From VRUE01 sp035698885 (GTDB lineage: Bacteria; Actinomycetota; Thermoleophilia; Solirubrobacterales; 70-9), in contig DASSBJ010000122.1 of assembly GCA_035698885.1 (NCBI GenBank), positions 1-14,708 on the forward strand: a stretch of DNA of 14,708 bases, read 5' to 3'. A program made the position numbers and the translations under genes. The first letter of the stretch is position 1; every line of letters starts with the position of its first letter. The notes under the pieces were generated by a model. It had not been told where the DNA came from and searched no databases. It saw only the letters and a program-made list of their open reading frames with translations. This document shows positions 1 through 6,328 of this stretch, piece after piece.

Positions 1-175
1 TCGTTTGGTGCTCGCCGCAATTGGGGCAGGCGGAGACGAGTTCGAAGCGGCTGAGGCAGTTGACGCAGCGCAGGCGGCCCGGCAGCTGGGTCGGGCGCAG
101 CCAGGGCTCGCCGCAGTTGGGGCACGGGGCTCGACCCAGCGGGTTGGAGCCGGCATCGGTGGCATCGCCGCTCAT
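1..175 (-). CDS. small zinc-ribbon protein, 3' end cut by window edge
   Basis: The first 58 codons are visible and the gene runs off the left edge. The ATG lies 3 bases after the rsmB stop, so it probably belongs to the def-fmt-rsmB transcript. The protein has three CxxC pairs: C18/C21, C37/C40 and C50/C53. The first and third sit in identical CPNCGE motifs. This is the spacing of a double zinc ribbon, and the order CPxC, RCxxC, then CPxC resembles small proteins of the E. coli YfgJ (DUF1407) type. That resemblance is from memory of the pattern, not a search. Function is unknown; zinc binding and nucleic-acid or protein contact are plausible. An AGGGG directly abuts the ATG, which is too close to be a normal Shine-Dalgarno. 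The start is reasonable but unproven. Confidence 0.7.
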   Translation of the reverse strand, partial: MSGDATDAGSNPLGRAPCPNCGEPWLRPTQLPGRLRCVNCLSRFELVSACPNCGEHQT

Positions 176-178
176 CCC

Positions 179-1582
179 CTAATCATGCCTGCTCGGAGCG
201 GACTCGGCCCTGAGGCGGGCGATGAAGAAGCCGGTGGTGCGGTCGCGGTCGGGCCGCAGCTGCAGGCAGCGGGGCTCGACGGCGGAGGCGAGCGCCGGGG
301 CGCGGGCGCCGAGGTCCTCCAGCTGCAGCCGCGGCACCTCGCCCGCCTCGGAGGCGGCGAGCAGCGCCGCGACCCGGTCCTCGTTCTCGCGGCGCGAGAT
401 CGTGCAGGTCGAATAGACGAGGACGCCGCCGGGCCGCAGGACCCGGGCGGCGGCGAGCAGCATCCGCTGCTGGATCTCGACCACCCTCTCGATCTGCTTC
501 GGCGACTTGCGCCAGCGGGCGTCGGGGCGCGAGGCCAGCGCGCCGAGGTCCGAGCAGGGGGCGTCGAGGAGGACGCGGTCGAGGCCCGGCGCCATCCCCT
601 CCGCCCCGGCGTCGGCCTCGATCACGGTGACGCTGCGCAGCTCCAGACGCGAGGCCTGCGCCGCCACTTCGGCCGCCCGCTCGGCGTCCAGCTCGACCGA
701 GATCACCTCGCCGCGGTCGCCCATCCGCGCCGCGATCTGTCCGGTCTTGATCCCCGGCCCGGCGCAGAGGTCGAGCAGGTGCTCGCCTTCGCGGGGGTCG
801 AGAACCTCGACCACGGCGGCGGAGCCGCGGCTCTGCGGGGTCAGCTCGCCGGCGGCGACCGCCTTCGGCACCGCCTCGCCGGTGCGGCCCTCGATCACGA
901 TCACCTCCGGCGCCGCCAGCGGCCACTCACCCGCCGCGGCGTGCGCTTCGACGCCGGCCGCGCGCAGCTTCGTCAGCGCCGCCTCGCGGTCGCCGCTGGC
1001 GCGCATCGCCACCTCGGCCGGCTCGTTGCAGGCGGCGAGCAGCGAGCGGGCGCCATCCGGACCCAACTCCTCCCACCACATCCGCGCCAGCCAGAGCGGC
1101 GCCGAGTGGGCGACCGCGGCCGCCTCCGCGGTCGAGTCGTCGCCCAGCAGCGCCGCGGTCAGCTGCTCGCGTTCGCGCACCGCCCGTCGCAGGACGGCGT
1201 TGACGAGGCCGGAAGCGTGGGCGGCCCCGGCCCCCTTGCACAGCTCCACCGCCTGGTCGACCGCGGCGTGGTCGGGGGTCGCGTCGGCGAACAGCAGCTC
1301 GTAGAGGCCGAGCCGCAGCGCCGCCAGCACCGGCGGGTCGAGCAGCCGCACCGAGCGGCCGGCGAGCCGTTCGATCGCGGCGTCGGCGGTGCCGCGTCGC
1401 TGCACGGCGCCGTAGACGAGGCGCTGCGCCTGCGCCCGCTCGCGACCGCCGAGGCCGAGCCGCTCGGCGCCGGCGCGGAAGGCGCGCTCGGTGAAGGCGT
1501 CCCGCTCGAAGGTCGCCCGCACCGTCTCGAAGGCGAGCGAGCGCGCCGGGGAGACGGTCACGGGCGCCCGCGCTCCGCTCAC
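179..1582 (-). CDS. rsmB: 16S rRNA (cytosine-967 C5)-methyltransferase RsmB (Sun/Fmu family)
   Basis: RsmB methylates C967 (E. coli numbering) of 16S rRNA with SAM. The 467-residue protein has the two expected parts: an N-terminal NusB-like helical RNA-binding domain (about 10-145) and a C-terminal Rossmann methyltransferase (about 250-455). Visible motifs are the SAM loop DLCAGPGIKT (271-280), the PC cysteine motif DAPCSDLG (340-347) and the catalytic TC motif YSTCTISRRENE (390-401). C343 and C393 correspond to the two family cysteines. Motif I and the PC motif are slightly off the usual CAAPGGKT and DAPCSGxG. The reading frame is open further upstream, but the GTG at 1582 overlaps the fmt stop as GTGA. 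It also leaves the NusB domain near the N-terminus, so I chose it. A second GTG seven codons later is possible. Downstream, a zinc-ribbon gene follows after 3 bases. Confidence 0.93.
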   Translation of the reverse strand: MSGARAPVTVSPARSLAFETVRATFERDAFTERAFRAGAERLGLGGRERAQAQRLVYGAVQRRGTADAAIERLAGRSVRLLDPPVLAALRLGLYELLFADATPDHAAVDQAVELCKGAGAAHASGLVNAVLRRAVREREQLTAALLGDDSTAEAAAVAHSAPLWLARMWWEELGPDGARSLLAACNEPAEVAMRASGDREAALTKLRAAGVEAHAAAGEWPLAAPEVIVIEGRTGEAVPKAVAAGELTPQSRGSAAVVEVLDPREGEHLLDLCAGPGIKTGQIAARMGDRGEVISVELDAERAAEVAAQASRLELRSVTVIEADAGAEGMAPGLDRVLLDAPCSDLGALASRPDARWRKSPKQIERVVEIQQRMLLAAARVLRPGGVLVYSTCTISRRENEDRVAALLAASEAGEVPRLQLEDLGARAPALASAVEPRCLQLRPDRDRTTGFFIARLRAESAPSRHD

Positions 1583-2487
1583 GTCAGCTTCGGCAGCGGG
1601 TGGCCGCGCAGGTAGGCGTCGACGGGCATCGGCTTGCCGCCGGGTGGCTGGACCATCTCCAGGCGCAGGGCGCCGCGGCAGCAGCCGACCAGCAGCGCGC
1701 CCCACTCCGACTTCACCTCGCCGGTCTTGACGCTGACGTCGACGGCGCGGGCGCGGCGCACGCCGAGTCGCTCGCCGCCGGCGGTCTCCAGGAAGGCGCC
1801 GACGTGCGGGGTGAGGGCGCGAACCACGGCGGCCAGCTCCTCGGCCGGCCGTGTCGGGTCGAGCCGGCGCTCGGCCGGGTCGATCTTCTCGGCGTAGGTG
1901 ACCCCCTCCTCGTCCTGGTCGGAGAACTCCAGCTTCCCTTCCGCCTGCAGGTCGAGGGCGCGGACGAGGAGGTCGCCGCCGAGCGCCGCCAGGCGCGCGG
2001 AGAGCGCCTCGAAGTCCTCATCGGGTCCCAGCCGCACCTCCTCGCACAGCGCCACCGGCCCCGAGTCGAGGCCCTCCGTGAGGCGCATGACGCAGACGCC
2101 GGTGGTGCGGTCGCAGGCCATGATCGCCCGCTCGATCGGCGCCGCGCCGCGCCAGCGCGGCAGCAGCGAGGGGTGCACGTTGAGGATCGGGAACTCGGAG
2201 AGGAGCGGCTCACGGATCAGCTGGCCGAAGGCGCAGACGAGCAGCGCCTGCGGCTGCGCGGCGCGGATCCGCTCCAGCGCCGGCTCGGCGTTGACGTCCT
2301 CGGCCTGGAGCAGCTCGAGGCCGAGCTCGGTCGCCGCCTCGGCGGTCGGCGGCGGCAGCTCGCGCCGGCCGCGCCCGCGGCGGCTGTCGGGCGGGGTGAC
2401 GACAAGCGCCGGGCGGTGCGGTGAGTCCGCCAGCGCTCGCAGGACGGTGGCGGCGAAGTCGGAGGTCCCGAGGTAGGCGGTCCTCAC
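1579..2487 (-). CDS. fmt: methionyl-tRNA formyltransferase
   Basis: Fmt transfers a formyl group from 10-formyl-THF to Met-tRNA(fMet) for translation initiation. The 302-residue product, slightly shorter than the usual roughly 315, starts VRTAYLGTSDFA. It carries the formyltransferase core (about 1-180) and the C-terminal OB-like tRNA-binding domain (about 200-300). Catalytic residues are visible: N103 and H105 in NVHPSLLPRWRGAAP, and D141 in GLDSG. The GTG start at 2487 overlaps the def stop as GTGA, and the gene's own stop overlaps the rsmB GTG in the same way. The frame is open above this GTG, but the N-terminal strand begins exactly here, so longer starts are unlikely. Pairing with def is a widespread bacterial arrangement that links formylation with removal of the formyl group. 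Confidence 0.95.
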   Translation of the reverse strand: MRTAYLGTSDFAATVLRALADSPHRPALVVTPPDSRRGRGRRELPPPTAEAATELGLELLQAEDVNAEPALERIRAAQPQALLVCAFGQLIREPLLSEFPILNVHPSLLPRWRGAAPIERAIMACDRTTGVCVMRLTEGLDSGPVALCEEVRLGPDEDFEALSARLAALGGDLLVRALDLQAEGKLEFSDQDEEGVTYAEKIDPAERRLDPTRPAEELAAVVRALTPHVGAFLETAGGERLGVRRARAVDVSVKTGEVKSEWGALLVGCCRGALRLEMVQPPGGKPMPVDAYLRGHPLPKLT

Positions 2488-3122
2488 GCGTCGGTGCGCG
2501 GCTCGCGCAGCTCGCCGTCGTCGTCGGCTTCGTGGTCGGCCGGCGGGCTGTAGCTGCCGCCCTCCCGCAGCGCCCGCAGCGCCCCCTTGCGCTGTTCGCG
2601 GGTGGTGCGGTCGAGGATGAGAACGCCGTCGAGGTGGTCGATCTCGTGCTGGAGCACGCGCGCCTCCAGGCCGGAGGCCTCGATCACGATCGCCTCGCCC
2701 TCGGCGTCGCGGCCGCTGACCCGCGCGTGCAGCGGGCGCTCGACGTCCATCGAGACCCGCGGCAGGCTGAGGCAACCCTCCTCGGCGATCGTCGCCTCCT
2801 CGGAGAGCCATTCGACGACCGGGTTGACGAGAGCCGTCGGCTCGCCGTCGGGGCCGGCCTGGAAGACCAGCAGCCGGCGCAGCACGCCGAGCTGGGTGGC
2901 GGCGAGGCCGACGCCCATGCCGTCGCGCATGATCCCGATCATCCGCTCCACCTCGGCCCGCAGCTCGGGGCCGAAGGCGGCGACCGGCGAGGCCTTGCTC
3001 TTCAGCACCGGGTCGCCGAACTTGACCACGTGCGCGAGCGCCGCTTCGCGGCGCTCCAGCAGCTCCGATTCGAGCTCCTTGCGCTCGCTCTCTTCGGCGT
3101 CTATCGCCTGCTCGTCGCTCAT
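2484..3122 (-). CDS. def: peptide deformylase with charged N- and C-terminal extensions
   Basis: The enzyme removes the N-formyl group from nascent proteins using a metal ion. All three family motifs are intact: GVGLAATQLG (70-79), EEGCLSLP (114-121, metal ligand C117) and QHEIDHLDG (158-166, ligands H159 and H163, catalytic E160). At 212 residues it exceeds the common 165-180. About 30 highly charged residues precede the usual start of the fold at VVKFGDPVL. An acidic, probably disordered tail (about 190-212) follows the last helix. The ATG at 3122 is supported by a TACAAT element seven bases upstream, which would give a leaderless mRNA starting at this codon. priA ends 20 bases upstream. 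The stop overlaps the fmt GTG. Confidence 0.95.
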   Translation of the reverse strand: MSDEQAIDAEESERKELESELLERREAALAHVVKFGDPVLKSKASPVAAFGPELRAEVERMIGIMRDGMGVGLAATQLGVLRRLLVFQAGPDGEPTALVNPVVEWLSEEATIAEEGCLSLPRVSMDVERPLHARVSGRDAEGEAIVIEASGLEARVLQHEIDHLDGVLILDRTTREQRKGALRALREGGSYSPPADHEADDDGELREPRTDA

Positions 3123-3135
3123 CTCTTCGATTGTA
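3123..3135 (-). promoter_or_regulatory. -10-like element before def, probable leaderless mRNA
   Basis: On the minus strand TACAAT (3135-3130) is followed by seven bases and the def ATG. That is the spacing at which transcription would begin at or next to the A of the ATG. No Shine-Dalgarno is visible in the 20-base gap after priA. TACAAT matches the sigma70/sigmaA -10 consensus in five of six positions. No convincing -35 box was found. It suggests def-fmt-rsmB has its own promoter besides read-through from priA. Confidence 0.6.
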
Positions 3136-3142
3136 TGCGGGC

Positions 3143-5332
3143 CTACTGGGGGTCGACGTCGACGCCGATCGCGACCTCGCGCAGGCCGCGGTCGGCGACG
3201 CGGCGCTCGACCGCCTCGCGCACGGCGGCGACGCCGGCCTCGCGGTCGAGCGACTTGATCAGGATCCGGCGCCGGTGGCGGTTGCGGACCCGGAACATCG
3301 GCGCCGGCCCGAGCAGGTCGGAGTCCTCCGGCAGCGCCTGGCGCAGCTCGGCGGCGAGCTCGGCGGCGGCGGTCTCCAGCCGCGCCTCCCGCTCGCTGGC
3401 GAAGTTGATCCGGATCAGGTGCGAGAAGGGCGGGTAGCGCAGCGCCTCGCGGCGGGCCAGCTCGCCGGCGAGGAAGCCGGCGGAGTCGTGGCGGGAGGCG
3501 TGCTCGATGCTGGCGGCGCCCGGCGCCAGGGTCTGCACGATCACCTCTCCCCCGGCCTCGCCGCGGCCGCTGCGCCCGGCCAACTGGGCGACCATCGCGA
3601 AGGTCCGCTCCTCGGCGCGGAAGTCGGGGAAGCGCAGGGTGGCGTCAGCGTCGAGGATCGCGCTCAGCGTCACCTCGGGGAAGTCGTGGCCCTTGGCGAC
3701 CATCTGGGTGCCGACGAGGACGGCGCTGTCGGCCTCGCCGAATCGGGCGAGGATGCGGGCGTGGGCACCGCGCGCGGCGGCGGTGTCGGAGTCGAGGCGC
3801 AGCACCGGCATCGGCGCCAGTCGCTCGGCCAGCAGCGCCTCGATCCGCTCGGTGCCGGCGCCGGCGCGCGAGAGCGTCGTCGAGGCGCACTGCGGGCAGG
3901 CCCGCGGCGCCGGCTCTGCGTGGGCGCAGTGGTGGCAGACGAGGCGGCCGCTGTGGCGGTGAACGATCAGCGAGACGTCGCAGTTGGGGCAGCTCCAGTG
4001 GTGGCCGCAGGAACGGCAGGTGAGCCAGGGGGCGAAGCCGCGGCGGTTGATCATCACGATCGCCTTGGCGCCGGCGGCGCGGACCGCCTGCAGCGCCTCC
4101 CAGGTCTGCGGGTGCAGCGGGCCCGAGCGCGGGTCGGCCTCGCGCCTGTCGACCAGGTGGACGGGCGGCATGCGGCGGCCGTCGACACGGCGCGGCAGCT
4201 CGATCCGCGGCAGCTCCAGCCAGGTCTCCGGCCGCGGCGTCGCGGTGCCGGCGACGAGCACGGCGCCGCGCTGCTCGGCGCGGCGGCGGGCCACCGTGCG
4301 GGCGTCGTAGGTGGGGTCGCCCTCCTGCTTGTAGGAGGGGTCGTGCTCCTCGTCGATCACGATCAGGCCGAGCTCGCGGACCGGGGCGAAGACGGCGGAG
4401 CGGGGGCCGACGCAGACGCTCGCCTCGCCGCTGCGCAGCCGCCGCCACTCGTCGTAGCGCTCGCCGGCCGAGAGCGCCGAGTGCAGCACCGCGAAGCGGT
4501 CGCCGAGGCGGGCGCGGAAGCGCGCCACCGCCTGCGGCGCCAGGCCGATCTCGGGGACGAGGACGATCGCGCCACGGCCGCGCTCCAGCGCCGCCTCGAC
4601 GGCGGCGAGGTAGACCTCGGTCTTGCCGGAGCCGGTGACGCCGTGGAGGAGCTGCTGGCGCGGCGCCCCCGCCTCGCCGTCGAGGGCGGCGACGAGCGAG
4701 GCGACGGCCCGCTCCTGCTCGGGCAGGAGCTGCGGCCGCTCGACCGCGGCGGCAAGCGCCGGGCCGCCGGGGGCGCGGCGCAGGCGCGAGTCGCGGGTGG
4801 CGATCAGGCCGCGCTGCTGGAGCCGTCGCAGGGTGGCGCGGTCGGAGCCGACCGCGGCCGCCAGCTCGGCGCTGGAGAGCTCGCCGGCGCGCAGCGCCTC
4901 CAGCACCGCCCGCTGCCTGACGCCGAGTCGCTCGCCACCGCTCAGCGCCGCCTCCCCCGCCGGCAGGATCTCCGCCCGCAGCTCGACTTTGGAGCGAACC
5001 GTCCGCCCCCCCGTCCCGGTCCCCGGCGGCAGCACCAGCTGCAGGCCGCGCGAGGGAGTCGAGCAGTACTCGCGGGCGACCCAGAGGCCGAGCTCGACCA
5101 GCTCCGGCGGGGCGCCGGCCTCGAGCGCCTCGATCGGCTCGGCCAGCCGCTCCGGCGGCAGCTCGGAGACCTCGGCCAGCTCGACGACGACGCCGAGGAT
5201 GCGCCGCGGCCCGAACGGCACCCGGACCACGCTGCCGACCTCCAGCCCCTCCATCGCCTCCGGCCGGCGGTAGTCGAACGGGCCGCGCAGGGCGCGGGCG
5301 GTGGTGAGCGGCTCGACCCGGAGTATCGACAC
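3143..5332 (-). CDS. priA: primosomal protein N' (replication restart helicase PriA)
   Basis: PriA binds stalled forks and D-loops and starts reassembly of the replisome. The 729-residue protein is full length, with an N-terminal 3'-DNA-binding domain (about 1-105), a winged-helix region (about 125-190) and the helicase core. The Walker A motif GVTGSGKT is at 231-238 and the Walker B motif DEEHD at 327-331. Eight zinc cysteines fall at 439, 442, 448, 451, 466, 469, 479 and 482. Motif V (GTQMVAKGHD, 541-550) and motif VI (QLAGRSGRG, 583-591) follow. All helicase motifs look intact, unlike the degenerate PriA annotated in mycobacteria. The start is a GTG, supported by TACGCT six bases upstream and by the MSILRVEPLT beginning. 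It is the first gene of a leftward run into def, and is divergent from the PH-domain gene. Confidence 0.95.
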   Translation of the reverse strand: MSILRVEPLTTARALRGPFDYRRPEAMEGLEVGSVVRVPFGPRRILGVVVELAEVSELPPERLAEPIEALEAGAPPELVELGLWVAREYCSTPSRGLQLVLPPGTGTGGRTVRSKVELRAEILPAGEAALSGGERLGVRQRAVLEALRAGELSSAELAAAVGSDRATLRRLQQRGLIATRDSRLRRAPGGPALAAAVERPQLLPEQERAVASLVAALDGEAGAPRQQLLHGVTGSGKTEVYLAAVEAALERGRGAIVLVPEIGLAPQAVARFRARLGDRFAVLHSALSAGERYDEWRRLRSGEASVCVGPRSAVFAPVRELGLIVIDEEHDPSYKQEGDPTYDARTVARRRAEQRGAVLVAGTATPRPETWLELPRIELPRRVDGRRMPPVHLVDRREADPRSGPLHPQTWEALQAVRAAGAKAIVMINRRGFAPWLTCRSCGHHWSCPNCDVSLIVHRHSGRLVCHHCAHAEPAPRACPQCASTTLSRAGAGTERIEALLAERLAPMPVLRLDSDTAAARGAHARILARFGEADSAVLVGTQMVAKGHDFPEVTLSAILDADATLRFPDFRAEERTFAMVAQLAGRSGRGEAGGEVIVQTLAPGAASIEHASRHDSAGFLAGELARREALRYPPFSHLIRINFASEREARLETAAAELAAELRQALPEDSDLLGPAPMFRVRNRHRRRILIKSLDREAGVAAVREAVERRVADRGLREVAIGVDVDPQ

Positions 5333-5344
5333 CCGGCGAGCGTA
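5333..5344 (-). promoter_or_regulatory. -10-like element before priA, probable leaderless mRNA with GTG start
   Basis: On the minus strand TACGCT (5344-5339) is followed by CGCCGG and then the priA GTG. The spacing fits a transcript that begins at the start codon, and no Shine-Dalgarno is present. The same hexamer, TACGCT, precedes cmk in this window at nearly the same spacing. The likely -35 position falls inside the inverted repeat at 5346-5376. I see no good TTGACA match there. Confidence 0.55.
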
Positions 5345-5345
5345 T

Positions 5346-5376
5346 GGCCGGCGGGGGACGATTCCGTCCGCCGGCC
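5346..5376. repeat. GC-rich inverted repeat between divergent priA and PH-domain promoters
   Basis: The arms GGCCGGCGG (5346-5354) and CCGCCGGCC (5368-5376) are perfect 9-base complements. Pairing can continue by AC/GT (5358-5359 with 5366-5367) if a GGG bulge is allowed, giving 11-base arms around a 6-base centre. It lies 1 base from the priA -10 and 1 base before the PH-gene -35. That position suits an operator for a dimeric regulator controlling both promoters. It could also just be a chance GC-rich palindrome. Confidence 0.55.
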
Positions 5377-5377
5377 C

Positions 5378-5407
5378 TTGGCGGGGCGCCGGCCGAGGGC
5401 ATATGCT
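5378..5407 (+). promoter_or_regulatory. promoter of PH-domain gene (TTGGCG-N18-TATGCT), near-leaderless
   Basis: TTGGCG (5378-5383) and TATGCT (5402-5407) are separated by 18 bases and resemble a sigma70-type promoter. Only eight bases separate TATGCT from the ATG at 5416, so the mRNA would be leaderless or nearly so. There is no Shine-Dalgarno in the 83-base intergenic region on this strand. Confidence 0.55.
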
Positions 5408-5415
5408 GCCGCCCG

Positions 5416-5925
5416 ATGAGCCTCAACCTCAGCCCCGGCGAGCAGGTGATCTTCGAGGGCCACCCGTCCTGGCGGGCAATCCTCGGCTTCTACCTGAAAG
5501 GCCTCGTCGTCGCCGTCGTCCTCGGCGTCATCGCCAAGCTCGTCGACGGCAACGCGAGCGCCTTCGTCGTGATCGTCGTGGTGATCGCCCTGACGGTGCT
5601 GATCGGCTTCGTCAAGCGGGTGGCGACGACCTACACGATCACCGACCGGCGCCTCAACATCAAGCGCGGGATCGTCTCGCGGGAGATCCAGGAGACGCGG
5701 CTGGAGCGGGTCCAGAACGTCAACTACCGCCAGTCGGTCTACCAGCGCCTGATGCAGATCGGCGACGTCGACTTCGACACCGCCGCCACCGACGACTACA
5801 ACTTCGTCTTCGCCGGCGTCGCCGACCCCTCCGAGGTCGTCCACCGCGTCGACCAGGCGACCGGCGCCGGCGCCGCCGGCAGCCACGGGCTCGGCGAGGC
5901 GCAGCCGCCGAGCCAGCCGTCGTAG
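5416..5925 (+). CDS. membrane-anchored bacterial PH-domain (bPH2/DUF304) protein
   Basis: The 169-residue protein has a short cytoplasmic N-terminus and two hydrophobic membrane segments (about 22-42 and 48-67). A bacterial pleckstrin-homology domain of the bPH2/DUF304 type follows (about 70-146), marked by TTYTITDRRLNIKRGIVSRE and the later RLERVQNVNYRQS. A low-complexity Gly/Ala/Pro/Gln tail ends it. The family is common in actinobacteria. Its role is mostly undefined, with suggestions of membrane-stress or lipid-linked functions, so I name no activity. The frame is open upstream to 5344, but the ATG at 5416 starts the conserved N-terminus (SPGEQVIFEGHPS) and sits eight bases after a -10 hexamer. 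It is the only intact plus-strand gene in the window. It is divergent from priA and convergent with the DUF3892-like gene 7 bases away. Confidence 0.88.
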   Translation: MSLNLSPGEQVIFEGHPSWRAILGFYLKGLVVAVVLGVIAKLVDGNASAFVVIVVVIALTVLIGFVKRVATTYTITDRRLNIKRGIVSREIQETRLERVQNVNYRQSVYQRLMQIGDVDFDTAATDDYNFVFAGVADPSEVVHRVDQATGAGAAGSHGLGEAQPPSQPS

Positions 5926-5932
5926 GCAGCGG

Positions 5933-6235
5933 CTAGTTCACCCCGTACCACGGCAGCAACAGCAGGTTGTCGCCGGGTTTCCCGTTGCGGTAACTGCGGA
6001 TGTAGGCGCGCCCTCTTTTCGGACGAATCGCACGGATCTCGATCTCCTTGCCCTTGTCCTTGCCTTTGTGGCCGAGGACGCAAGCCGCGTCCGTCCGCTC
6101 GCCGATCCACTCGACCATCTCCACGCGGGTCGATTCGCCGCTCTCGGGGCTGTCCTTCTTCACCCACCGGACTGCCGCGATGTGGCCGTGGTGTTTGCCG
6201 GGCGGCTCCATGCGCACTTCCGTGATGTAGATCAT
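5933..6235 (-). CDS. DUF3892-like small hypothetical protein
   Basis: This is a 100-residue basic cytoplasmic protein with no signal peptide or membrane segment. The N-terminal MIYITEVRM, the central region around EMVEWIG, and the end AYIRSYRN...DNLLLLP fit the DUF3892 pattern as I remember it: a beta-rich domain of about 80-100 residues with a terminal Y(L/I)R..DNL..LP. No biochemical function is known for that family, and I propose none. A lysine/glycine-rich stretch (HKGKDKGKE, 56-64) is probably a loop. Codon use is less GC-biased than in its neighbours, about 60% GC by eye, which hints at later acquisition or relaxed selection. I chose the ATG at 6235 over the TTG one codon earlier, because a TAGGTT element ends six bases before it. 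It stands alone between metK and the convergent PH-domain gene. Confidence 0.8.
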   Translation of the reverse strand: MIYITEVRMEPPGKHHGHIAAVRWVKKDSPESGESTRVEMVEWIGERTDAACVLGHKGKDKGKEIEIRAIRPKRGRAYIRSYRNGKPGDNLLLLPWYGVN

Positions 6236-6247
6236 CAACGGAACCTA
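6236..6247 (-). promoter_or_regulatory. -10-like element before DUF3892-like gene, probable leaderless mRNA
   Basis: On the minus strand TAGGTT (6247-6242) is followed by CCGTTG and the ATG. A CTGATC 18 bases upstream could be a weak -35. No Shine-Dalgarno is visible. The hexamer is part of the left arm of the inverted repeat 6241-6295. Confidence 0.5.
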
Positions 6248-6295
6248 CTGCAAAGACCCGCGAGCGATCAGAGGCTTCTTACTACAGATAGGTTC
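6241..6295. repeat. spaced inverted repeat upstream of the DUF3892-like gene
   Basis: GAACCTA (6241-6247) and TAGGTTC (6289-6295) are perfect complements 41 bases apart. With one extra base, pairing extends to GAACCTACTG against CAGATAGGTTC (6285-6295). The region between is AT-richer than its surroundings. It could be a paired protein-binding site, the edge of a small insertion, or chance. The 93-base gap 6236-6328 holds nothing else I can identify. A GC palindrome just after the metK stop (GCCCCGGGGC, within 6312-6322) has no T-tract, so I do not call a terminator. Confidence 0.4.
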
Positions 6296-6328
6296 GTCGA
6301 TCCGCCGGTCGGGCCCCGGGGCGCCGCC

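Noticed and set aside
5..1615. Long plus-strand open frame (536 codons) opposite rsmB
   Set aside because: It is a high-GC shadow of rsmB. The translation is low-complexity Arg/Ala/Gly/Leu/Gln with no domain, while the minus strand encodes a clear protein.
3131..5419. 762-codon plus-strand open frame opposite priA
   Set aside because: It mirrors the third-position bias of priA. The composition is typical of antisense frames and no motif is visible.
5915..5934. AGCCG/CGGCT hairpin over the convergent stops of the PH-domain and DUF3892-like genes as a bidirectional terminator
   Set aside because: Only five base pairs with a 10-base loop and no T-tract on either strand; expected by chance at this GC.
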